The notes beneath the pieces were generated by a model, which was not told where the DNA came from, made no database searches, and saw only the letters and a list, made by a program, of their open reading frames with translations. Shown one piece after another: positions 12,601 through 24,600 of a stretch of 64,000 bases of DNA. Position 1 is the first letter of the stretch. Each line of letters opens with the position of its first letter. Position numbers and translations under genes: made by a program. The stretch comes from Helopsaltes ochotensis (Eukaryota > Chordata > Aves > Passeriformes > Locustellidae), in contig VXBM01000198.1 in the NCBI GenBank assembly GCA_013400155.1, positions 328,061 through 392,060 of the forward strand, written 5' to 3'.

Positions 12601-15600
12601 AAATGGCAGCTGAGTAAGGTTCTTTCCTGTAACTGTTGATCATATGGCTGTGTCAGCTTCAATTGCTTTGACTCCAACTATGAATACCCATTTTTACAGG
12701 TCCAAACTCTGGGTACAGTAGTTATGAGCAGTGAGGAGACTTAATTTTTTTGCAAGATTTTAAGTTCATGGAAGAAGAACTGGTTCATTGCTTGACTGTC
12801 AGCTTCTGTTTGTCCCCTGCCCTTTGGAGTTGTTCTGAGAAAGCAGAGGGGATGGAGAAAGAAATTTGGATTTTGATATGTCCATCCTGAGATTGTTTGA
12901 ATGTTAGAGAAAACTATAAGTGAGAAACTTGAGATGTGCTCCTTTTTTTCTTTTCTGTTCCTTCTTGCCCCCTTTTTCTTGCTGTACGGATACTGCCCAT
13001 AAGCTCATGAAAGCCATTCTCTTTGAAAATATTTATGAAATATCAGCTGGTGTTGAAAATAATACTTATTCTTGAAAAAAAGTGTAGGTAACTTCTTTGT
13101 TGCTATAATAGTTTTGAAAGACTTGCGTTTTTTAGTCATGCATGTTTTTCTCCCACTGCAGTATGAATTAAAATGTAATTAATATTAATTTTGCTATTTC
13201 AAACTAATTCATTATACTTTCAGGTGAATCACATCTCTGCTTCAAAGATGCTCTAGGTCATTAAGGGTGTTTAACTGAGCAAAGCAGCAGTACTGCTTCT
13301 TGAATTTCCTAGTGCACAACTTGTCATTTTTTGGTGTTTCTTGGCTTAGTCTCAGGTAGATTACATCAGTCTATAGAGATGTCTGTTTCTAGTTTTAAGC
13401 CTTCCACTGGTTTTCATTGAATGAAATTATGGCTGCAGTTAGCTTCAGGAGTTTTTTTTCCATATACTCAAGACATAGGATTTTATTGATCAGTAAGATC
13501 TGACTTGCCTCTTCTGGTCTGTGCAATAATTGTCTATAAAAAGAAGATCTAAAAACTGCCTAGCTACCTTAAGGTAGAGTTTTACAAGTACACATTTCTT
13601 TTTGACAGCTAGAAGATGGACACACTTTATTTGACTACAATGTTGGACTAAATGACATCGTTCAGCTTTTGATACGTTCTGATTCTGAAGCTCCTACCAC
13701 TACATCTGTGACAGATCAGGATGGAGAAGTCAATCCCTCTGCTGTTTCCAACTGCAAGAACAAAGTCAAAAAAACAAACAGTGGATCACTCAGTCAGCCA
13801 TCTACATCATCTCGCTCGTTTCTCATTGATCCTGGCATTGGATTGTACAAGGTATGTACAAACTTCAAAAGCTTGCCTCACTCCTGCAGATTTAGTTTTA
13901 TTTTTAGAAAAGTATTGTTTTATTGTATCAAAGAGTCATTGCTTTCTTTTATGATTTAATTCTCCAATTTGGCTTAAATGAAATTCACTTAATAACGGAT
14001 TTTTGGAGAGTCAAGCTCACTTCTCAGGAGAGTTCTCAAACTGACACACTGTATTCTTCAAAACACCTTCTTGAAAAACTTTAGAGTAGCTGTGAAACAA
14101 CTACTTTCTTGTGGACAAAAGAAGTTAATAAGGAAAATGTGTTAAAATGTAGCTTTTGCCCTTCTTTTTTCTTCAAGCTTGCCAAATAATTGTTTCAGTA
14201 CTAATGTCTCAGTGCTGCATTAGAACTAGACAAATTGTGGAAATACACCATTTCTTTAAGCTAGATGTTATGTAGTGATACCTTTCTTAATGTAAGTTTT
14301 TTAGGAATTGCATACCTAGTATTATTTAGTTTTGTACCTTGTTGAACTTTTCAGTATTGTTGTTAAGGAGTACATCAGAGTACCAGAAGTTTAATTTAAA
14401 CAGAAAAGGGGCAGTTTCCAGTTTGCTAGTTTATTGAATATTTAGTAGAATGTATATATATGAATATATCTATGTATATCTATCTGTAGGGAATGATAGC
14501 ATTTTACCTCCTCTTTGGGTCTTTCTCTTAGGTAAGACATAGCCATAGTAGTAATTATTTTGCTGGAAAATGTTGACAATTACAGAGAAGGAAAAGAGAG
14601 GTTGAGGTTGCTGTAAATTGGCAGACTTGCTCCAGTGCTGCCTTAAGTCCTTGAAGAATTGACAAATCTGGCTGAGAAAACCATGAGCTGGGCCCCTCTC
14701 TGGCTTATCTTGCACCTGGCTCAAGCAAGGTCTAAGGATGGAGCGATGTCTGGAGTGAAGCAGAGGCCACGTGGCCCTGTGTTGTTTCAGTGGGGTGCAG
14801 AGGATCACCTGCACCAGCCATTATCCTCACTCCCCCTTCACCATGTATAACAAGCCTTGCTAAAAGTCTGTTTTCTTTATGGATGTAAGGATGTGCACAA
14901 AGACTATTGTTCAGAGAGCCTTTACTGCCACCTCAGCAGATGGACCAAATTATTTATTTTACCTTTTGTATCAACTGTAAATTTTGACCAAAAGTTACTA
15001 TGATCTTCATTAAGTCCTATTTGCATAGTGATTTTCACATACCTAGGAATGCAGACAAAAAGAGAACTTGTCTGTGTAATACCGCAGTCACCACAACCCC
15101 ACCTGTAACAAGAAATTGTTCCTTTTAGGTAGGACCAAAAATTATAATATAGAAAGGGTGTTTGGGGGACAAAAGACAGAGGAGGAAAACAGCTCTGCTT
15201 GCCTGGGGTAGGTTGATGAACACTGTCTCCTCTGCTCCGCAGAAAGGGCACATTTAGGTGGTCTTTGTATCTTCCAGTTGCGTTGGAGCAGACCCAGGAA
15301 TATTTCTTCACATACACACATGAGTGTTCATTAATGTTTGTGAATATTTATTATTATAGCTGAATATGTATTAATATATGTGGATATTTATTAGTATATA
15401 TGAGTATTTATCAACATATATGACTACAGCTGTTTATAGTGCTAACAGATCTCTTGTTACTTACTATTACTTTCTGTCATGACACATATTAACACTCTGT
15501 GGTTAGTGCTTTGCCCATTGGCAATCCTGAACCCACCTCCTGTTGCTTCAATAAACTGCACTATTGGTGAATCTGGATTGTGGATGTTACTGAACACAAC

Positions 15601-18600
15601 CAGACCTAGCACTGAATTAATCAGAAATCAAGCCCAGTGGCACCCAGCCCTCTGATCTCTGAAGACCAGCTAGAACACCAGGGGGTTCATTGTCTGCCAC
15701 ATTTCTGTAGCCTTAATGCAACAGAGGCTGCCACGCATAGTTCTGGTTTTTCTTTGGTATAATCTTATGAAACTAAAAGATTGACCTCTGTCAATGTGTA
15801 TTCCCTTTTAGCAAGTGGAGACAGTCTTTTTACTCCTACAAGGTGGTTATGTATAGCAGCAATTTCAGTTAGAGTTCTATTCGTTTTCTGAGGAATCAGG
15901 GAGTCACAAAATCAGTAGCTTGAATATGGAGACACAAGCTTGTGTACTTCCATTTTATTTTATGCCCATTTATTACAATAGGAAGAACTCCAGTTCTTCA
16001 GTCCTGAAGCTTTACAATTAATCAGTGAGTGTAAAAGGTAATATAAGAAAGGACGGGGAGAATGATGGAGAGATGGGAGAACACAGCAGATAGACTGATC
16101 TGAGGAAAAGAGTACTAAAATGTTTATTTTTCAAGAATGTTAGATTTCAATATGTTAAGTATCAAGTAATCTCTTAGCTGCTTTGTTGAGGATTAAGTCA
16201 GAAAATACAACAGAGAATGGTGATATCGGCAAGTATACTCAAGGAAGCCTATTTTGTCAAGTCAGCTGAAATTTTTGTGATGCCTCATTGCAGAGCTGTA
16301 ACACTTTTTCCTTCATTACTTGTGAAGTGAATACTTTCTCAGTCAACAATGTGTTTTCAATATGTCTAGGGAAAAATTAAGGGTATAGTCATTTTGCTAT
16401 TTATAGATACCAGTATGAATGTATACAGAGGATTTCTAATTACAGTATTTTTGAAAACTTTGAAGAATGTATTTTTGCCCAGTTTGTAGTTAAAAGGTTG
16501 TAAACTTACTTAATAAAAGTCAGTTAAAAGACCTAACACCTAATAAACTAAGGTACATTAGGTGGCTAAATACAGGGATATATTTAGTGATTTTGCATTT
16601 CATTGTCAAACAATAAGGAGTAGTTCACTTACTGGAAGAAATGTTTTGTTACAATTTACTCTGAGCTAAGTCCTTTCCTCACTGGATCTTCATCCAGAGG
16701 TAGACTCAAAAAGATACCTGTTACTTACTCCATGCTGTGGATAGTCTGAACCTCTGTGCCCTGCTCTCACTTTCTGATTTCAGCTACCAGAAGGAAAGTT
16801 AGTCGGTATGGAACCTGCAATTAAAAAAGCTATTAAAAAATGGTAGAGTTGGTGTTGGAAATAAAAGTTAATAGTAATTAAAATATTGTTAGATGGTTAA
16901 AGTAGTGATTTAAACAGAGTTCTTCTGTATGGCCATTGTACATTATATAAATCAGAATGTTTTAGCTTGTTTTATATTCCAGTTGTACCTGACATCTGAT
17001 GGACTTCCATTGGCTTTGAGGGACTAGTAGTGGATGAATTTATATGCAGCTCTTATTCCTTGTTACTAAGAACTGCTAGTGGTGTCTGGTCTAAGAACTG
17101 GGAGGCCATTCCAAGATGGACTTGGAATAAGTGAACAACACTACCTTGTAGTCAAAAAGAGGAATAACAGGATGAGTTGCAAGAGAACAGTTACAGTCAC
17201 GGTGGTTTGGGCATGCAGGAATGATGTCAGAAAAAACAAAGCTCATTCAGAAGCATGCATGTGTTTAATTTTCTGATTCTCACGTGGTCAATTTTTCTTT
17301 CAAAAAACACTTACTGCAGTAAAAACATTTTAGCCAAGAATACTAGCTTGGAGTAAAAGCCACACAAATGGAATCTGTAATTAAAATCAGTGTTTCTTTA
17401 ATACGGTTGACAAATAGCAACTAATAAAACAGTTCTTAAACCAAACACCACTCACAAGAAATAGTTGTATTGAGCTCCTCAAAAGTCTGTGGTAACAATT
17501 ATTTGCTCTTACTCTTTGCAAGTATGGGAAGTATGTTGTGTAATTATTCACATCAAATTACATATGCATGTATTATAGAGGAATGATTAAGGGAGTTTGC
17601 ATTGATGTATTGTTTTATTATTATTTTTCAAGTTTTGGTTGTTCCGTATCTGGATATGAAGGATTTTAACTTGACTAACATGGCTTCTTTTACACTTCCA
17701 TAGCTGGTTGTAAGAAGTGGCAGTAGATAGGGAATCTTTAATAATGTGTATCTTATTCAGCTGTATTTTGGAGAAGAAGAAGTAAAACACCACTTTGAGC
17801 TGCAACTAGTTAAAACATTAAGATGAAGCCATAGGGATGCTTTCATGAAGGTTCCTTCTAGAAGTGCCAGAATGCACTGTTTATATTTAAAATAAATTGA
17901 TACATTTAAAATAAGGCTGTCCTTCTCCGATTTGTTTATCATGTGGCTGAAATTGTCATCCTGGTAATAAGCTGTACTTTGAATACTGTAGATTCTAATA
18001 AAATAAAAATACACACTGGTATTTTACATATGTGGAAGAACAAAACATTAAGTTTGGGAAGTTACCTGAAGAAGAGGAATGGCAGGAGTGAAACAGGAAG
18101 TATTCCTTTAATGGGATAAACTTGCTAGCTCAAATTGGTGTCAGTTGTGCTTTCAGATACTAAAGGATTGCTTTTCTCTAAATACTAAAACTTACTGAGT
18201 TTTGCTCCTGTAAAAATACAGTAAGATTATTCATATCTTAGAAATCAGCCTTTGGAGTATGTGAGAGTAAGAATCTGTCTGGCACGATATTGGTACCTGA
18301 CAAAGACTGTAGCTTAAACCATATATGTATTTATGTATATGCATATCTGCATGTGTCTCATATTGATAATTAAAGATTTTTTTATCTGCAGTAGTTCTAT
18401 TGCAATAATTTTTTTATAGTTGGCGTACTGTTGAAGTGGTTTTTAAATCTTTTCTTTCAGCGTTCTCAGTATTATTAAAGGAACATCTGTTTATTATCTG
18501 AACAGTTGAGAAAATACAACATGATTTAGAATAAAATGGTGAAATGGTTTGGTTGCTTAGTACCAGTAATGCTGTGAATACAGAAAGAAGAAATTCTGGA

Positions 18601-21600
18601 GATGAGTTTCATTTCTTACAGTCACAACATTTTGGCTGACTGTGGTGGCAACCTTGTTAGATTCTTTCCTATCTGTCCTTGAGTCTTTAATGATCAAAAA
18701 AATCTTGCAGGACAGAAAGGTAGAAATTAAATAATAATTCCACATTGGAGGCTCAGGAAGGTCTGTAAACCCTTTGGTTTTGAGTTGGTATTTTAATATT
18801 GTGTGTGCTTTTCATAGCCATAAAGAACAGTTGGTGAAATAAGAGGATGGATATTGAAAGAGATAATATATTATCAAGCTAATTTTCAGTTTTGAACTGA
18901 AAAGAAGTTAGTGTTGCTTTTTAAAATTACATATAAATTATATTTATACTAGATTTTAATAAAGAAAGACTAATAAAATACTGAAAGTGTAAATAAAGTG
19001 TTTATGACAGCGTATGACTTGAACTTGCAACTAATTATAGTTGATTGTTTTACTGATAACAAAGTTAAGCAGTAGCATAGTAAGTTGTCTGATTTATTTT
19101 TTTCTTAATTAGTATTTTATAAAATAAACATAAATTCATTATTGAATTTTCCTTTTAGATAAATGAATTGGTGGATGCCCGTGATATCAACATTGGAGCC
19201 TGGTTTGAAGCTCACATAGAAAATGTTACCCGAGCAACAAAGGGACATAAGAATAGTAAAGCTCAAGGGAAGAGTGGTAACACTTACAAAAGGACTAATG
19301 GAAACTTAAATCAAGATCATTCTAGAGGAAATGCAAATAATTTGGACAGTACACCTTCCACATCTTATTCAGACTGTATGGACACTGATGAAGAAGCTAT
19401 TTATCATATCAAGTATGATGAGTAAGTGCTCCTGATACTATTTTGAGGACATCACATATTGTTATTTGGTTTGTATAAACCAAGAATTTCTTGAAGAAGC
19501 TTGGAATCAAAGAAAGCAAGTTCAATATTGCAACCAAGAAAAAAATTTTAAAAAATTTATAGCACTTTTCAGTTGGGTATAGCGAATCCATTGGCAGTAA
19601 TGATGTTTTTCATGCCTAAATACTTTGAAATATTAATGTCTTTTCCTTATAAGAATTTCCTTTCTATATAAGAATATACATCCTTTCTACATAAGAAGAA
19701 GAAACCATATAGCAAATTTTTACTGTTGGTTTTTCAAGGGTTTTTTTTTTCTAATTTTTCAAAAAATTATTTCCTCTGTATGTAGAATTCCTCTAAATAG
19801 AGCTGAAAGAGAGCTCCCATTGAAGCAAATTTTTGTTACTTAATTTGGATTTATTTTATTCCAAATAGAGCAATTGTGCACAAAATTTCAGATCTGCACT
19901 TACAACAGAGATTTGTTATTGAGAACTTCATGACTGAGGACTTGAAACTTATCCTGAACTGGAGAGAGGGCATTAAGGTGGGGTTGTTTTCAAGTTAGTT
20001 TGGGGTTTTTTTGTCCCTTCTCTAATAATTGTAGAGCTGGCAATGTGTGGGTGGGAAACCTTGAGTTTGAAAGGATTTTGTATTTATGAGCAGGCTTTGC
20101 ACCACTTCATTTGCTTGAGAAATTGTTCTGAAAGTTTTTGGTAATAATGTCTTGAAGCAGTAGGTTAAGCTTCTAAACAAATAAAATTTTAAATTATTTG
20201 AGTATTTTTAATTTTGTATACTGAGATTAGTAGAAATACTGTAGTCTGTGGAATGTAAGATTGAGGTAGAAGTATGCTAAGTATATTAAATATTAACTAA
20301 ATGTAGATTTCCAAATTACTTTTAGAGTAGCTATTTCTACTTTACATATTTTAGTATGTAGCTCTTCATCTGAGTTACAGAGAGCAGTTTTTGTTCATCA
20401 TACTAGTAATAGTTATAACTTAATGTGATTTTGACTATTCTAAGTTTGGATTCCATGTCTGTGACTTTAAGCATTTTATTTAAAATGTTAGAGAATTCAA
20501 ATGGTGGAAGTAGAAATGCAAATACTTGAATATTGCAAAAGATATTTGAAAATAACATAGTCAAATATTATGATCAAAACAAAATAATTTTTCCATGAAA
20601 TTAATGTGTGATTTCAAAGACCTGTCTTTTATATTATCTGATTTTACATTACTGTGGATATATGTAAGTTAGCAATGGGCAAACATTTCTGAGACAGTTT
20701 TTGTAACTGTTGCAGTGAAATTATGGTTTTGTTTTGTAGATGCTGTTATTTTTTATGAGTTGGGAGTACAAAAGTAGAAAAAGTTCCACAACAGTTCTGG
20801 TTTTTCTTGGTATAGTCTTATGAAACTAAAAGATTGGCCTCTGTTAATGTGTACTTCCCTTTCAGCAAGTGGAGACAGTCTTTTTAGTCCTATAATGTGG
20901 TTAGGTGTAGCAGCTGTATACACTTAGCCAACAAAATTAAGTAAGGCACCAAAACACAATGTGGCAAGATTTCACATTTAAGCTGGTCAGTCTAACATAT
21001 TGGAAGTTAGAGCTTTTGGAAAGAAAAATCATTGGAAAGTGCAACTTCTACATTTATGAGTGATAAAGTTCTTAGTGGATGTTCCTGATACAATTCTTTT
21101 GGGATCTCACTTTTGTTCTTTTAGTATTATGCAACATGCACATTCCTGTTGTAACTACATTTGTGCTTCTACCACATGTTTTCATACATTAGTGTTTACC
21201 TCTGATATCTGTAGACAACCCTTGTATTTTGCAACCTCCTTGCTTGATGTGGGTAAGTAGGAAGATCATGGTGTGCTTTGACACACAGTTGTTCTCTGCT
21301 ACAGAAATAGATTAATTTATCTCTGCACTCCTGTACTTCAAGCTTCGTATCTTACTGTGAGTACTATGCCCTGCACAGTTACTTGTGCATGGGTGTTTTG
21401 TTTTTCAGGTTTGGATTAAGCATTTTGCTGCCAGATGTACTTGGCATTTTCTAACTCTATACTTGTGGTGTTGTTTTGAAGGAGTTCTTTTCCTTTTTAT
21501 CTCTGATAGATGATGGCCCTCATGGGTGACATAGTTTCAGCTCCTTCTTTCCTAGAACAGATACTCTTACATGACGCAAAACCTCTCTCCATTAACTGAA

Positions 21601-24600
21601 TAGAGTCAAAATGACTTACAAATGGAAGACATAAGCCTGGTGCCAGTAAAGCCATCAAAATTACTTTAATACATGGCAAGGACTGTATGTCAGAGGTGGG
21701 CACAGGTGCACATCTTCTCGAATCATAACTGATGCTTTTCTGTCTTACATCCTTCCAGTTTCGAAAAAAAAGTCACCACAAAGGTTACAGTTGAAGGATG
21801 GGTAAGGTATTGAATTGGTGTACTCTACCCCTTAGATCAGTATGTTCTCCTATAACAGTTATTCTTAAAGGTTGAAGCGGGACTTTTCCTTTTCTTAAGT
21901 GAGAAAGCTCACTTTAGCAGTGGTCCTGCTAGATTTACATATCACAAGTCCTGTACAAAACCTAAATGCTTTGTTATGCAGTTTTAGATTTCGTAAGTGT
22001 TCCTCCTCTGAGGGGTTCAGTGTTCATTTGTTTCTCTTTCCATTTCTGGTTTAAATAGTGTAGTTACAGTGAATGTGAAAGAGCTCTGTCATATTTTTTC
22101 CTTTTTGCAAAGAGTACAGTTAAGGGAAATTGCCCTTTCTGGGCAAGAATTAATTATAGTAATCTCAAAGAGGTAACTGCCTTTTCAGTAAACAGAGCCA
22201 TCCTACCAGCTGTGACTGCCACAGATAGGAGGTACTACATATTCCTCTATGATTTTGTAGGTAACAGCACTGGTGACTTGTTTCTGTAGTGGTTTTTCCC
22301 CATCTCTTCCACCACCATGCCCCACCCCACCTATGTGTCTAGTATTTAATTAAATTGCTGCAGTAGTTATAAAACCCACATATTTCTGCAGAGAAAAAAC
22401 CAAGAGCCGTTTGGAGGAAGAGAACTCAGTTTCAGATTAAACTGGGATAACAATTCTTGATAAGTGCAAAGGTTTAAAAGACTTGTACTTGTTTGAGAGC
22501 CCTAATTTCACCAGTGAGGAAGAGGTCAAAATTCCAATTTTACCAATGCTGACCTTCAGGCAGTATCAAAATTTTTTGGCATCCATTTCTGGCTATGTAA
22601 CTTTTTTGTGACAGTCATCTACTTTCAGTTTCTGAATGGAGGTTTTTCCCTGACGGCAGCAGTTTGAAGATGCTTTCCTGTTTTTGTCAGGGTATTTCCT
22701 CCCCTTAGACTTTACTCCCTGTATTTCTATTTCCTGTTTGCATTTGTGAGTATCACAAGGAGCCATTAAACACTTTGAAGTACAGGATGTGCTATCAGGT
22801 TTCATACAATACTGTCATACATATCTTTCTTCTGCTCTCAGCAGCTGACATCAAGTACAGAAGAAATGAACCTGTCTTGGACATAAGCTGAATCCTGATT
22901 TAAAAGGACTTGTGAGGACTCTCAACACATGCTGAGATCCTAAAGTTAACTGAGAACTATTGGTGATCTCCACCACAGCTTGCTTAAGAATCACTTCCAA
23001 ATCCGAAACAGGACATTTCAGTAGCCGAGTGGCACCATAAGGACATGCCTACAATGCTGTGTGATATCAGCATTTGCCCTTTCCTCTTAACTTATTATAT
23101 TTCATATTTGTTACTGTTGAAGTACTGGTTATAGTGTACTTAGTTTCAGGGAGATGGTTCTCCTTCAGCAAGTATTAGCTTCTTGATCATTAGCTCCCCA
23201 AAGCAGCAGGAAGACTTAGGGATTTACGCTAAGTAATTGGATTACAATCAAGTAACGTCTTTTCCTTTCTTTTCTTGTTTCAGTCATTTGTAATAAAGTC
23301 TTTCCATTTAAGAATGCTCTAAGCAGAAGCCACAGGGAGTTTCTGGATGTTTCTGCAGCATGAGAAATTTCAGTATTATTATTCATGTGCAAGTACAGGT
23401 TAAGTATGACTCAAGTGTAGGTAACATTTTGCAAGGCCGTTGTTTTGGCTGATGATATTCCCCTCAGGTTTTATAGCAATCAGAGAATTTTATTTTAAAG
23501 CATGAAGTAATATCTGCATTATATGCCATAAAGTGTGCTGTGGTTATTTCTTCTAGGGAACAAGTTTCTTCTGTTTACTTCATGCTTAATGTGAGCTGTG
23601 GAGTGATGCCCTTGGATTTTAAAGGTGTTCAAACACACTCATTAGGAAAATTAATGTAGTCATCCTGTGTGGATGAAGCAATATGCAAGACACAGTCTTA
23701 CAGCTGGAGAGCACAGGCTATTCTGAGGCAATGAGGAGAAAAGTTCAAAGTACTGCCTGGTCAAAAAAACCCACTTTCTACTTGTGTCATCCACAAGTGT
23801 CATCCACAGCTGAAGAGGTCATCAAGAGAATAATAGGATTGAACTTGATGTTACGTCCTCAATGAATGTTTGAAGATTAGACTTACTTAACGGGTCCATT
23901 TTCTGAATGTTTTTAATATGAAAATTTCAGATATAGGTAATAGGCTGGGATTGAATAGACTGTATCTGAGAATTCACATATCACACTACTGATAAATTGA
24001 TGTTTTGAGACCCAAGGACATTATGAGCTGTTCTCAGATGAGGTAGCCCCTACTTCTGTCGTAAACTTTGCTTTCCAGCTGTGTACATCTGATAGTGAAG
24101 TTGCATTGAATTTTGTTGTGGTTATGTGACCGTACAATGAAGTGCTCTTGTTTCCTGATATATCTAAAAACTAGTGTTTACTAGGTGAATGTTATGGGGT
24201 TTTGTCATTTATCAGTCAAATAAATTTACCCAATGGGGCTGGATATAGGAAAGATTCCCTGCTTATTTGAGAGGCAGCTGCTTTCTGCAGCATTAGTGAT
24301 AGTGCATAATGCAAACTGTTCTGTGAAGAAATGCCTAAGTACATTCCTTTGGATGTTACATGTTTCTCAATTAACCCTTGTAAACGTTCAGCTGATTTAT
24401 TTGACCTTCTTTATATACATCAAACACAGGAAAGAGAGCAAATCAGGAGGATGCATGCTGTCAGATTCCTGACTCAGGTGTCAGACACTGAAGTGAGGAG
24501 AGGGATTCCTTTTGAAGGACATGAAGTTAATGGCTGGAAACATGACAGAATTATGGTAGCTATAGGCTATAGTTTTATTTATAGCACTTATGTCCTTTTG

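Larger units (their letters stand above)
612..13608 (+). other. UHRF2: UHRF2 intron 1 (13.0 kb)
   Basis: Phase 0 intron. Up to about 1560 it is still CpG-rich and includes a 67-codon open frame at 1357-1560 with no recognisable homology. The rest is AT-rich. It holds CR1 fragments at 5285-5380, 10187-11100 and 11274-11440 and hairpins at 2550-2574 and 4721-4790. Elsewhere (1560-5284, 5381-10186, 11441-13608) I see no gene or classifiable repeat. Confidence 0.9.
13852..19158 (+). other. UHRF2: UHRF2 intron 2 (5.3 kb)
   Basis: Phase 0 intron, AT-rich. It contains an LTR-like segment near 15130-15690, an AT-rich tandem array at 15322-15425 and the first copy of a 122-bp repeat at 15739-15860. 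The stretch 15861-19158 shows no gene and no repeat I can name. Confidence 0.9.

Noticed and set aside
14922..15317. 131-codon minus-strand open frame
   Set aside because: Overlaps the LTR-like region, shows no domain and has composition without coding character.
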